A stretch of DNA of 64,000 nucleotides, taken from positions 581,001 to 645,000 of the forward strand of contig JACEVL010000210.1 in NCBI GenBank assembly GCA_020284085.1, given 5' to 3'. The first letter of the stretch is position 1. Every line of letters begins with the position of its first letter. The position numbers and the translations under genes are program-made. The notes under the pieces were generated by a model that saw nothing but the letters and a program-made list of their open reading frames with translations, was not told the DNA's origin and did no database searches. Positions 45,111 to 57,302 of the stretch are shown piece by piece. This DNA is from Aporrectodea caliginosa. Taxonomy: Eukaryota > Annelida > Clitellata > Crassiclitellata > Lumbricidae.

Positions 45111-48015
45111 GTAGGCTCACACTCTGCATTACACGACTAGAGATCGATATCTCTGAAACCGTCAGACGCTTTGTTATGTAAAGTTTTTACACGAACTGTT
45201 AAAGCACGGCACAATCAGTCATTTCTGTAGCACTTTTGTATATTAGCCTACGTTTCGAAGGCACTATGGAACCTGTGCCGGTCCCAAGCCCGGACAAAGG
45301 AGGAGGGTTCCGCGGTGGGTTTGCAGCCCTCCCGGGTAAAACACCTTATTGCAACAGAAACGACACAGGAAAAATTCAACCATAATGTCAGGGCGGATCG
45401 GAAGAGAGACGGGAAGACTGAACACCTACGTATGATGGGGAATGGTGAAAGCCGAAAGGAAGCCATTACCCGGAGAGCCCAGATCTTGGCGACCAAGACC
45501 AGGACAAAGATAGGATGCTGGAACGTGCACGAGAACATTTGTACGACGCGGGGAGGCTGGCACAGGTGGTGGCGGAAATGAGGAGGTACAAACTGGAGAT
45601 ACTAGGAATGAGCGAAATGAGGTGGACTGGAAGCGGAACTGTTGTATCTGAAGGAGTACGCGTATATTACTCTGGAGGACAGAGACACGAGAGAGGAGTG
45701 GGTATAGCGATCGATGTGAGGATGGAGGCGGCTGTCATTGGATGGGAACCGATAAGTGACAGAATCATCACCATCAGAATACAAACGAGGCATATAAAAG
45801 CAACTGTAATACAGCTACATGTATATGCACCAACTAACGTGGCCACAGACGAGGAAAAGACGATTTTTATGAGCAATTGCGGATGTCATGGTGCAACACC
45901 AGAACATGACTTAAAGATAGTCATGGGAGACTACAACCACAAATATGGAGAGACAGAGCCGGGTGGGCTGACGTGATGGGGGCGGAGGCTGCTGGGGAGA
46001 GGAATGATAATGGGGAGAGAATGCTGAGCTATTGTAGCAACAACAAGCTTAAGGTAGGAGGCAGTATATTTAAGCATAAGAACATACATAAGGAGAGATG
46101 GAGGTCCCCGGATGGAAAGACTACACACCAGATCGACCATATCTGCATATCGAGGAGATGGATGACGGCGTTGCAGGATGTGAGGGTCTATAGAGGGGCC
46201 GATGCCGCGTCAGACCACCACTTAGTCATCGCAGTATTAAAACTCAAACTAAAGAAACTGGCCGGAAGAACAGAGCACAGGGCAGTGGATGTGCACAGAT
46301 TGAACAAAAGAGAAACTCAAGAAAGGTTACAGCTGGAATTACAAAATTGCTTCGAAATATTGGGAGAGCAAGAACATACGACAGCGGAGGAAAGATGGGA
46401 AGGAATTAAGAATACGAGTACAAACACGGCGCGAGATGTTATCGGAATGAGAAGAGGAACAAGAAAGGAACAATGGATTGGGGAAGACACATGGAGAGCA
46501 ATCGATGAACGCAGAGAACTTAAGGGCAGGAGAGAACAGGAATACAACAGAGGTGTAGACACGGAAAGCATATATGAGGAATATCGAGTGAAGGATAAAG
46601 AGGTTAAGAAGCGTTGCAGAAAGGACAAAAAAACGTGGATAGAGACACAATTGGAGGAAGCGGAAAACGCGGCAGAAAGAGGAGATTCCAAAACATTGTA
46701 CAAAATAACAAAGAAAATAACAGGCAAGATGACACAAAGAGTACCCATCAGAGACGATAAGGGAAGCACACTCAGAACGCACGAGGAACAGGCAGCAAGA
46801 TGGAGAGAACACTTTAGCATAATAAGCTTATTCCTGAACTGCCCGGAACCAGAGATAACACACGACTTCGCCCACGATCAGTGCTTTAAGCTTTAGATAT
46901 AGACTTGGGTAATATTACGGAGGAAGAATTGGAGAGAGCCGTAAAAAGGCTAAAAAGTGGAAAATCAGCAAGGATTGACGATATTCAACCAGAGCTTCTA
47001 AAGAATGGAGGAAGGGAGTTGATCAAAAACCTAACACGCCTATGTAATATGATATGGAGCACAGGAGAAGTGCCAAGAGACTGGCGCGATGAGATTATAA
47101 TACCTATCCCGAAAAAAGGAAACCTTGGCGATTGCAACAACTGGAGAGGAATAACGTTACTCTCCATACCAGGGAAAGTCCTAGCCAGCATAATTCTGAG
47201 TAGAATGCAGACGTTGTGCTGAGACAACAACAGGCGGGCTTTCGGAAGAGCAGATCGTGTATTGATCAGATCTTCACATTAAGGCAGATTATAGAGAAGT
47301 GCGTGGCTGGAAATACAAACATACTTATCAACTTCATAGACTTTCGAAAGGCTTTTGACAGTGTCCAGAGAACGACGGTGTGGAGCATTCTCGCACAGTA
47401 CGGAATACCAGAAAAAATCATAGGCATCATAAAAGGCATGTATAAAGAAAATAGATGCACGGTAAGAGTGGAAGGGAAGGTTGGGGAATGGTTCCAAGTA
47501 GTTACCGGGGTGAGGCAGGGATGTATCTTATCGCCAATGCTGTTTCTGCTGACGATCGACTGGGTAATGAGACGAAGCACGGAGGAGGGAATATGGGGCT
47601 TGGAATGGAAAGGAAACGAGAAGCTGGCAGACCTGGATTTTGCGGACGATATAGCGCTATTGGAGGATTCGTGGGAGGGAATGAATGAACTCACGGGCAG
47701 AGTGGACTCAGTGGAGAAAGAGGCGGGATTGGTTGGATTACGAATAAACACTACAAAAACAAAGATCATGAAGGTAGGAGTATGGGAGTCGAGAGAGGAT
47801 GTCACGGTTGGAGGAGAGGTGTTGGAGGAGGTGGAGGACTTTTGCTATCTGGGAAGTGTGATTGCTGGCAACGGCAGCTGCGACAAAGAGATCAGAACTA
47901 TAGGCTATAGGCAAGACCAATGCCACGTTTGGAAGATTGAACAGCATATGGAAAAATAAAGGACTAAGCCTATTAACAAAGACAAGATTATACCGAGCCT
48001 TGGTCCTGACAACAG

Positions 48016-48706
48016 ACTACTGCAATTCTCTTTTCTTAAACATAGATATCACTCAAATAAACCGCCTCCAAGCAATTCAGAATGCCCTAGCCCGTGCTGT
48101 CACCAGAACCCCCAAACACCATCACATCACTCCTGTCCTCAAATCACTCCACTGGCTCAAAATTCCTGAACGAATAGAATACAAAGTCATCTCACTCACC
48201 TACAACTCACTTCAAACCTCCCAGCCCTCCTACCTCCGTCAGTTGTTCACGGTCCAACCTCTTCGTTCAACCCGTTCATCTTCCACCCTCACACTGCTCC
48301 GCCCTTCCGTCACCTCATCGCTTAAATTTGCAAATCGTTCCATAGCCATAGCTGTACCGCCTCTTTAGAATAAACTCCCGCCTGTGCTACGACAAATATC
48401 CGATCCATCCTACGAACTCACCAAAACCTCACCTCTTGCTATCTCTCCACAGGTCTTCCACTCAAAACTGAAAACACTGCTTTTCACAAATCCTATCCCG
48501 ATTCCTTCTCTTCCCTCACCTCCCTCGCCATTTCAACTCTAAGCATCATTCACCTTAGCCGTCTGACTGTCTGCCTGCCTGACTCTCTGGATTTTGACCC
48601 CCTGCCTATCGATTCTGTTTTGGTTAAGCGCCTGTGAATAAGCTGGTTCCCGCGACTTCACTTTTGTGGGCGCTATAGAAATATCGAGTTTACGATTACG
48701 ATTACG
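48016..48706 (+). mobile_element. 5'-truncated CR1-like LINE 3' end inserted in the RTE-like LINE
   Basis: Encodes the end of a reverse transcriptase (TDYCNSLFLNI, INRLQAIQNALARAV, ITPVLKSLHWLKIPERIEYK, FANRSIAIAVPPL), a TAG in place of the Trp codon, and a 3' tail ending in TTACG repeats. AACAG is repeated at both borders (48011-48015, 48707-48711). Without the insert the host reads RALVLTTVMYGSETWP. It is a typical target-primed, 5'-truncated insertion. Confidence 0.85.
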
Positions 48707-48966
48707 AACAGTGATGTATGGATCGGAGACATGGCCTACATGTATGACTAAAACTAATTTAAAGAAATTAGAAGCGGCACATCATAGGTGGCAAAGAAGT
48801 ATATTAGGGGTCACTTGGAGAAATAAATAAGGAACGAAGATGTAAGAAAGAGAACATATATGGAGAAACTGGAGGATATGCTGAAGATATCACGCCTGCG
48901 ATGGCTGGGTCACATACACAGATCGGACAATGAAAGATTCTTAAAACAGGCACTGGAATGGACACC

Positions 48967-50179
48967 CAGGCGCGGATTTAGAGGGGGCGGAGCCGGCGTA
49001 CGCCCCCCCTAAACCTGCAGCAAATGTTCTCAAACTAAACTGACCTAAAACTAATAGCCTATAATTGCAATTTGGGAATAGGATGTTTGAAGTAGCTGGA
49101 CCGGCAGAATGGAGCTCTCTTACCGGAGCTCTCTTACCTACTTACCTGAGTTGCTAGCAGACGTTGCCCACGTGACCAATGACTTTTGCCGTGACGTCAT
49201 TCACAAAGTTCATGTACAGACAAAATTTACGTATATAGAAATTGGTCAATTTAAAAATATGTCGAGTGGTCCGCCGTCAAAACGGCTTAAACAAGCAGTT
49301 TTATCATTCGCGAATAAGCCGACTGCCGTTGGTAAGACATAGGCCTATCTTAGGCCTAAATCTCAAAAGATGGCATATGATTATAATTTGAAATTCGTCG
49401 TGCTGATTCTAGCCGCCGAAAGCGTTCAGCTGCCGATATTATGGACAAAAGCAAATCAAGGATATAGAACTAGGCCTACTCATAGAATCATTCTCTTAAC
49501 GCTCAGTGGCGTGCGGTCCATGGATGAGGCGCATGATCCATCCCTTGCTTATTGAATCTATTTTTATACAAATACTATAGTGTATTCAATTTCTATCATT
49601 ACTGCGTTAATTATCGTATGATAAATTGGCATCGACTATATTATTTTTAGTTGGGGGCAGCCAGGGCCGCCGAAAGGGGGAGGGGCAAATTCCACGAAAT
49701 TTTCAGAGTCTTAGACTCCGCAAATTTCGTGGCACTTCTCAAATTCTAGTCTGCGATTTGTGAAGTCGTGTTTCCGAAGTACAATGAACGAGGACAGATT
49801 TAATGCACTCATTTTATTGTTTGTCCACAAGGACATCAAGTTAGACATTGATGACATTATCAATGCCTACGCCAGAAAGCATCCAAGGAGAATGACACTG
49901 CTTAATCCACTGGCATGTGACACTTAATTATTTTCTTTTTGGATCAAGGGTTGCATGATCAAAACCGATAACTGATTTATAATCGTTTCACTGTTAACCT
50001 TCAGTGGAGACCAGTTTTATATGAGAAACTATATATTTTTTAAAGTTTCATAACATTTTCTATAAAAAGGATCATTATAGTTTTGCGTGATCTAATTTCA
50101 TATATATATATATATATATATACGGGATTGGATTGGTAGTATTTACGCCCCCTAACCAGAAATCCTGGATCCGCCCCTG
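48967..50179 (+). mobile_element. hAT-like element, copy 1, nested in the RTE-like LINE
   Basis: Termini CAGGCGCGGAT and ATCCGCCCCTG. It encodes remnants of a hAT transposase: a basic N-terminus (SKRLKQAVLSFANKP, 49260-49340) and a dimerisation-domain end (NEDRFNALILLFVHKDIKL, 49785-49925). The host LINE codons ...GAATGGACACC and ACACCGACGGG on the two sides overlap by ACACC and rejoin as EWTPTGW. An 8-bp duplication would be typical, but only five bases match. Internally deleted relative to copy 2 (61484-63742). Confidence 0.85.
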
Positions 50180-50519
50180 ACACCGACGGGATGGAAAAGA
50201 AAACGTGGAAGGCCGAGAAAGACCTGGCGAAACACGGTCGTGCAGGATCTGGACGGCGGCGGAATGACGTGGGAGGAGGCCGAAGGGAATGCGAAGGACA
50301 GAGTGGGATGGAGGCACTGTGTCGCCCGATGCGCTGCAAGCGCGTGGAACACGGTGGAAGGACTAAGGTCTAAGCCTCTAAGGTAAGGTTGCAGATTAGA
50401 CTTCGCTTTGGCCCAGGCAACAGACGGTCCGCAGTTGATCGATGACCCCTCGAGTGACCGACCTCTGAACACAGAGTTGGAACTGTGAATGGTAACCGCC
50501 GACTCTTGTAACAGTAACT

Positions 50520-50700
50520 GTAATTCTAATGACAGATTTATATAGCCCGCTTCAAGGTAGAGCTTATCGGAGTCGCTCGATCCTAATCGTAATTGTATTC
50601 ATAATATTCTAAACTTCCAAGCGCCACTCGAAAGCCAAACTCACGGCACCAGCATATTCACCAACGCCACGTCGAGTCAGAGGAGTTTGACAAGAAAAAA
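50520..50700 (-). mobile_element. CR1-like 3' tail plus SINE-type core, antisense
   Basis: TATATAGCCCGCTTCAAG and GTCGCTCG at 50540-50580, then TAATCGTAATTG, CCACTCGAAAGCCAAACTC and CACGTCGAGTCAGAGG, the reverse of the 40890-40985 tail. Confidence 0.6.
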
Positions 50701-51269
50701 ACGCTATTGAATTGAAGGGGTTTAAAGTGCTTGCAGAAAAGAGGCAGAGAAAATTATGCCAGAGCTTCGTATCGCAGGTTGATAGGCAAATTATTCCAGA
50801 AAGATAATTGTTTTAATAGTATCACACATAAGCCTTCTCACTTCCTTATATAGGATAGAAACGTTAAACTTGTCAATAGGCCTAATGCGAAAGTCATTTA
50901 GAGCCGAAATGTTAAATACTCACAGATTTTTTTCGCAACGCGAAACTTATTAGAGTTGCTTGTCACAAAATCGTTGAAACCTCTTAATTTGAAGATGAAA
51001 GCAAACAGAAAAATCTGCCGAAATAAAGAATTGCGGCAGAATCTGCAACACGGGCCTGACTAAGACGGCTGTTACTAAATGAGATCTTAGTCGAAACTAG
51101 AAACTCTCGCTAAATACTCTTAGGTAGCAAAGCGTACATGAACATTGACAAGGAGAAGAAAGCGCAGGTGCGATGGGGGGCTTCCCTCTGGGCAGCTACA
51201 GTGCCTTGCGCCTGCGTCAATGCGAATTTGATACATCTGTGACTTGTGTAGGGATGCTAATGGAGTCGC

Positions 51270-51600
51270 TAATGCTAATGGAGTCTATACTCGACGGCAG
51301 GTTAAGTACAGTGGCTTAAGCAGCGGCAGCTTTACGCTCAGGTTTACGAGTGCGTGTGTCTCTTTTCGTCTCAGACTGTCAGTGTCTACGCTGTCTTGCG
51401 TGCTTCTTGTCACATGCATCATCTGCCTGGAACAGTCTTCCTGCACCCATTCAGGAAACCAAAAGTTTATCGCTTTTAAAAAAACAGTTAAAATGCACTT
51501 ATTACGTAACAATGAGCATTAACATTTGCGCTGACAGTAGACAGTTTTGTGAAGCGTTCTAGAAGTAGCTTGCTACCAACTACGCTGGTTACAATTGTAA
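51270..51600 (+). mobile_element. LINE reverse-transcriptase C-terminal fragment
   Basis: Two frames give SHASSAWNSLPAPIQETKSL and LLKKQLKCTYYV, the common LINE end (WNSLP...LKKQLK). Frameshifted. Confidence 0.6.
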
Positions 51601-51785
51601 TCCTCTGAACCAGCCTTTCTGTTACTCACTCTCTCTGCCTCTGTCTATCTGTCTCTGTCTCACTCTCACTCTGCGACTGCGTGCCACTCTGGGTCCACAC
51701 CCAGACACAAGAAATCGAAAAATATGGAGAGAGCGAGGTAGAGATAGAAAGAGTAAGAATGACAGAGACAGAAACAGAGACAGAG

Positions 51786-51813
51786 TGAGTAAGTGGGTGG
51801 CTGTCTGCATGTA

Positions 51814-51850
<37 letters not shown>

Positions 51851-51900
51851 GTCCGTCGGTCCGTCCGTCCGTCCGTCCGTCTGTCTGTCTGTCTGTCTGC
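51786..51900 (+). repeat. CTGT/CCGT microsatellite
   Basis: CTGT run, CTCT, CCGT run, CTGT again. Confidence 0.92.
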
Positions 51901-52049
51901 CCATCAATTCATCTATGTCAAAATCTAATTCCATTATACCTTTACCTAGTCGCGTACAATGCAATGAAATACAACTGTATATGACATTGCTCTCCTTACA
52001 AAATTCAGGAGTTCACACAAGGCCATTCGACAGAACATAGATGGCACTG

Positions 52050-52147
52050 ACAGCAATTGTAAGTTAAGGACTGGCACAAGATTCCTACACAGAGAAGGCT
52101 GTCCGCTTACCGGTCGAGCGCTCTATAACCACTCGGCTACCGCGACC
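52050..52147 (-). mobile_element. tRNA-like SINE head, antisense
   Basis: The minus strand reads GGTCGCGGTAGCCGAGTGGT, then AGAGCGCTCGACC and AAGCGGACAG, a leucine/serine-tRNA-like 5' half. No clear box B, and the 3' body is short. Confidence 0.5.
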
Positions 52148-52304
52148 TGTATGTTGTCCTGTGTCTCCTCACATTGCGTTTGTACGTTTGGTTTTGTGCG
52201 TCAGTGTGATGTTTCCCTATTCAACCATGCGTCTATATCTAACTCTATCATCATCCTACCTTTGTCTGTCTGTCTGTCTGCCTGTTTGTATGTATACATA
52301 CAGT

Positions 52305-52455
52305 ATGTATGTATGTATGTATGTATGTATGTGTATGCATGTATGTATGTATGTATGTATGTATGTATGTATGTATGTATGTATGTATGTATGTATGTAT
52401 GTATGTATGTATGTATGTATGTATGTATGTATGTATGTATGTGTGTATGTAAGTC
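52305..52455 (+). repeat. GTAT microsatellite
   Basis: About 35 GTAT units with one GTGTATGC interruption. Confidence 0.95.
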
Positions 52456-52764
52456 TGTCTGTCTTCATCCATCTCTAGGTCATTTACAACATTGTCAAGT
52501 GATCATTCTGTGGATGCATAATCTGTCTTCTCTCTCCCTCTGCAGCTGTTTGCTTCCGCGCTGCTATGGTAACGATGCTGATACTGCCTCTGCAGTTATT
52601 GCTGAAGGTCCGCGAAGCATCTGTCTGCAGTTAGTATGGCGCTATAAAAGTCAGTGAGTAGTTAATATAAGTCTTTTCTTTGCAGCTGAGCCCGACAGGT
52701 GGCCGCTGATGACGTCAGACTGATTGTGACTCTAGCAATTAATCCGTCATCTGGCAATGCAAGA

Positions 52765-52765
<1 letters not shown>

Positions 52766-52814
<49 letters not shown>

Positions 52815-52815
52815 G
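52766..52815 (+). repeat. TA dinucleotide repeat
   Basis: About 24 TA units. Confidence 0.95.
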
Positions 52816-53216
52816 ACATGGTTTACAAATCGCATTTTTCGAGGATGTCATTCAGTCCAATGTACTTAACGAATGAACCACCATAAGAGAAAAGACTGCA
52901 TATTAGGTTGAAACTTAAATGTACTAGAGAAAACTAGGGAATTGTATTACGTGATATGTTATATTATTACACCATTGTATTATGTTGTAAATTTATATAG
53001 CGCCACTCACGGTGCTGCACCAAGTATGTGATATGGTGTGGACTCTTTGTTTTGATTGCGATACCGTACTAGATTCATCATTCACGCATGTGCCAGTTTT
53101 ATCGAGTGCTGTGTGTAATGTATGTCTATTCTAAGACATTTCAAGATTTATGTAACCTCTTTTGTAAGACCACTGTGTGCTCGGTAAAAGAAATAACGCC
53201 TTTGTCGCGAATACAC

Positions 53217-55089
53217 CAGGGACGTCATTTCAGTTTTTTTCAGGGGGGCAAAAAAATTTCGAGAGGGGGGAGGGCAAAACTTGGCCAGCCTGTTAAGTTT
53301 TGTATTTAATCCACATGTGCAAAACCATGGTTAAATGATTTAACATGTTTCCTTCTTGTTCTTATTTATTTCTTCCTATTATTGATTCAGTGATGGGAAG
53401 TATTTTAAATACTAGAATTTAAAATACTACTTTGAATACTGTCTAAGTATTTTGTATTTGTATCTAAAATATACAATGGAATGACAGTATTTATACTTTT
53501 ACTTAAAATACTTTAAAAAAATACTTTTAGTTGTCATAAATAACAGTTGACAAAGCAACATTGCATGCTGCATGAACTAGGCCTGCAATAATTATTATTG
53601 GGCTATAATTATTTATAGGGGGAAAGCCCCTGGTAATGGTTCTCAGGGTGTCAGAGGAGCAAAGCCTCGCCTGAAGCTGACCAAAGATAACGAAACAGCA
53701 GTAAAATTGAAAATATACTGTAAGAAATTAAAACAGCTGTCATATCAATCATTGACAATGAATGATTGATTCATTGTGAATGTAAAATCATGCAACTAGC
53801 AAGTTCGGAATACATACCCCGGTACATACATACACACACGCACGCACGCACACACACATAAAATACAAAGTCTACAGAGCAAACTTTGTAAATTCTTATG
53901 CTACAATGCAGTTTTTGTCATCCAATTGTCTACTGTCAGTGTACCTTCACTTCAATCAGAGATTCAAATGGAATTATGAAGACTCAAAGATCAAAATCCT
54001 GACCACTTAGGTCAGCAAGATATTGCTTTGCTGAAGTTAAAGCTTTTTCTGCCAAATCACTTGCAGACGTGGTTAGATAATCCTACAGTTTTCTACAGTT
54101 CTTCAAGAGATAATCCAACAACATGGATGTAAACTACACAGTAAAGTCAAACCTATTGTTCCACAAATCACCAGTGAAAAAAAAATTAAGCATGACCTTG
54201 ACACAAGAATCTTCTTTCGTAAGTAATCCAAAAGGATTTAAACAAGCTCAATTCTAACTTAATAACTTTTAACTGAATGCACATGTACACTAATATCTTC
54301 AGATGCAGATTTTAAGAATGCCTTAACCAAACAGGCCTGCTACAGTGTTGATGAATGCAGGGGTCTGTTGGGTATGCCGGTGTGGGGAATTTTTCACCTC
54401 GGGCTGACCTCTTCATCCAGAGTGTTATCCAGAGATCATTGGCTTGGGCTTGGCTTGTCAGTATGTGTGACCTGAAGTGATGAGGTCACGCCCCCAGTCG
54501 GTGTGCTCCACCACTGATGTCCTTACGTTAGTCCAAGATAACATGTGTTTTTGATAACATGCATGATAGATAAATATATGGGAAATCAACAGCCCCCAGT
54601 TCATCTCCATAGCGTTAAACCCTCCCAGAGTGTTATCCAGAGATCATTGGCTTGGGCTTGGCTTGTCAGTATGTGTGACCTGAAGTGATGAGGTCACGCC
54701 CCCAGTCGGTGTGCTCCACCACTGATGTCCTTACGTTAGTCCAAGATAACATGTGTTTTTGATAACATGCATGATAGATAAATATATGGGAAATCAACAG
54801 CCCCCAGTTCATCTCCATAGCGTTAAACCCTCCCCTTCTGGCAACCGTGGGAGAAAGGAACTATATAGATGGAAAGCTCTAGATCCATGTATGCAATATG
54901 AGACAATGCAGGCTGTTACTCATCTGTATACAAGTTCATGATACCTAACCTCTGATTTGCTGCTCTCCTAGACTCCCAGTGACCAATAAAGATATTATTT
55001 CATCAAATGCACTGACTTACACATAAATAGTTGATTTTTCAGAGGGGCATTTGCCCCCCCCCCCTCTGCCCGCCCAAATGACGTCCCTG
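53217..55089. mobile_element. hAT-type non-autonomous element with perfect 8-bp target duplication
   Basis: Ends CAGGGACGTCATTT and AAATGACGTCCCTG, flanked by GAATACAC on both sides (53209-53216, 55090-55097). It is 1,873 bp and contains a 208-bp perfect-looking tandem duplication (about 54417-54832). No transposase is recognised inside. A possible nested end (CAGTGATGGGAAGTATTT) lies near 53391. Confidence 0.92.
54417..54832. repeat. 208-bp tandem duplication inside the hAT-type element
   Basis: The segment starting AGAGTGTTATCCAGAGATC recurs exactly 208 bases later and runs to GTTAAACCCTCC in both copies. I saw no differences. Either a recent duplication or homogenised copies. Confidence 0.93.
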
Positions 55090-56204
55090 GAATACACGCT
55101 AATAACCAGACAGGAAACCAGCGTATATATAGCGCGACACCTGTTTTGCCTTTCCCCCGATCCTTTTCTCTATCACGTAGTATACCTAAGGGTCTGTGCT
55201 ATAATTATACGCTCCATTCGAACTTCGTATTAATCGCCTGCAACAGCGATTAATGTCGTGGTGGACATCAGTATAATCACGGACCTTTTTAAAGTATATC
55301 TGAACCGGAAACCTGGCGCCAAACGTAACTGTGCAGAGACGAACGAATTCATCTTTTCTTGATGGATCGATGGTCAGCTTACCGCTGGCATAAGTTATTG
55401 TGCTCGATCATGAGTATATAGCCTATTCATAAATAATCCCCAGATTAAACAGCTTGTGAGATAAAGGAACTTTTGGCTGCAAGGGACATTTGAGTGAAGG
55501 GAATTTTGGCTGAAAGAACTTTTGAACTTTTAGCTTAAACAACTTTTGGCTTAAGCAGCTTTTGGATAGATAGGCCTACATTTTGGCTGAATGAATATTT
55601 GTCTGAAGCAAGTTTTGGCTGAAACAATATTTGGTTGAAACAACGTTTGGTTAAATCGCCTTTTGCCCGAAGTAACTTTTAGTTGAAGCAAATCTGGCTG
55701 AAGTCATTTCTAGTTGAAGCAGTTTTTGGCTGAAGCAACATTTGACTGAAATGCATCAAATATAGGCTACTAAATGGACCAAGGACGACGACAAAGCTGT
55801 TAATACAATTATAACGTATAACGCCGACCAACAGCTCCGGAATAATACAAGAGGGCTCAGGTCCGTGTCAGTCGGTCAGTCTGTCGTTCGGATATAGAGA
55901 GCCCTGGCCAGGCTGGCCGATGGTTGAATGAACCACCGTAAGAGAAACGATTGCATATTAGGTTGAAACTTTAATGTAGGCCTACTATAGATAGAGAAGG
56001 GAAACTGGGGAATTCAGAACTATTTGAATTTTTAGCACAAAATATTAGGTACAAATGGAAAAATCTCCAGCTTCTGGGGCTTCTCCCCCATACCCCGAAC
56101 AACGATGCTCCCTTTATCAGAGGCCCAGGAAGTGTTTAAAAGTTGTGTGAGCCAACCTCAACCACGTATAGATTTGAGGTGGATAAAATTATCCATTACA
56201 ATAA

Positions 56205-56242
<38 letters not shown>

Positions 56243-56244
<2 letters not shown>

Positions 56245-56440
56245 AGAAACGGTCATTGAAGGAAAAATGGAGGGGAGGAAGACAAGAGTAAGACCAAGAC
56301 AGATGTTGCTGGAATGGATGATGACATACGGTGCAGAAAGTTGAAGAGGCCCAACAAAGAGAGGAGTGGCGACGTCGGACATTTGAACCTGCCTATAGCT
56401 ATGAGGCAGAGAACCAGAAGACAATGTTGTATATATATTT
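56243..56440 (+). mobile_element. RTE-like LINE tail fragment
   Basis: Frames contain EGKMEGRKTRVRPRQMLLEW and EEAQQREEWRRRTFEP, the basic C-terminal pattern of RTE-like elements, broken by a frameshift. It starts immediately after an AT microsatellite (56205-56240). Confidence 0.6.
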
Positions 56441-56454
56441 ATAATATATACAAC

Positions 56455-57000
56455 CTGCAACACTCTCCAATCCTCCCAGCTGTCCTATATTCGTCAGATA
56501 TTCACAGTCCAACCACGCCGTTCAACCCGCTCTTCTTCCGCCCTAACTCTTCCCCGCCCACCATTAGTCACTTCATTGCTAAAATTTACAAATCGCTCCA
56601 TAGCCATAGCAGTTCTGCCTCTCTGGAATAAACTCCCGCCAGAATTACGAAAAATATCAGATCCCTCCTATACGAACTCAACAAAACCTCACCTCTTTCA
56701 GCCTTGGTATCTCTCCACAGGTCTCTCACTAAAAAGTAAAAACTCAAAACACTGCTCTCACAAATCTTATCCTGAGACCTGAGTCCTTATCTTCACTCGT
56801 ACTTCAATTCTAAACACCATCCACTAAACACCATAGAGGCCTAGACCTGCCTAGAGGCCTAGTCTGCCTGCATGGCCCTTTGGGTTTTGACCCTGTGGCT
56901 GTCGATTTTGTTTATAATTACATAGGCGTAACATATTGTTTTGACTGAGATCCGGTAAATAAGCTGGTTCCAGAGCAATCTCAAAAGTTAAGATGTAGGC
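56455..57000 (+). mobile_element. CR1-like LINE 3' fragment, same family as 48016-48706
   Basis: KFTNRSIAIAVLPLWNKLPP followed by ELRKISDPSY and the tail GGTAAATAAGCTGGTTCC. Parallel to the fragment at 48200-48706, with the Trp codon intact here. Preceded by an RTE-like tail. Confidence 0.75.
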
Positions 57001-57230
57001 ATATACTTACCATCACACCTTCCAGCTGATGACTTGGAAAACGACAGATAAGACTGTTTAAATGATTTCAGAGGCGGTCCGCTAGACATTGCAGCACTTT
57101 ATCTATCAATTTTATTTAGGCTTATTCAAAATTATTTATAATCCAACGTACACCCGAATAGTCTTTATAGAAGAACTGATCTATCTTCCATTTACTCTCG
57201 CACTCTGAGAGCCCGCACATGTGCATGCAC

Positions 57231-57233
<3 letters not shown>

Positions 57234-57301
<68 letters not shown>

Positions 57302-57302
57302 C
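57234..57302 (+). repeat. TA dinucleotide repeat
   Basis: TA run with one GT interruption. Confidence 0.95.

Larger units (their letters stand above)
45250..50390 (+). mobile_element. RTE-like non-LTR retrotransposon, frameshifted and twice interrupted
   Basis: Pieces in order: leader and apurinic endonuclease (TKIGCWNV, LEILGMSEMRWTGSG, VMGDYNHKYGE, ASDHHLV; 45315-46896); reverse transcriptase (WRGITLLSIPGKVLA, QQAGFRKSRSCIDQI, FIDFRKAFDSVQR, GVRQGCILSPMLF, LDFADDIALLED; 46905-47945); then YGSETWP and RLRWLGHIHRS (48712-48960); and the tail GWKRKRGRPRKTWRNT (50186-50395). Frames change near 45530, 45970, 46890, 47210 and 47903. A CR1 fragment (48016-48706) and a hAT element (48967-50179) split the 3' part. 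Removing both rejoins the protein. Long dead. Confidence 0.85.

Noticed and set aside
46317..46820. Ser/Cys/Leu-rich minus-strand frames of 157-167 codons
   Set aside because: Shadows of the Lys/Arg/Glu-rich LINE frame on the plus strand.
49569..49573. Extra TA in one hAT copy (ACTATAGTG versus ACTAGTG; also GTATAGC versus GTAGC near 61612) as footprints
   Set aside because: A bare TA gain or loss is as easily explained by slippage and lacks the GGC(C) core.
52151..52657. Long Tyr/Val/Cys/Met-repeat frames on both strands
   Set aside because: Artefact of the GTAT microsatellite. The same applies to 30714-31004, 6375-6660 and 58383-58693.
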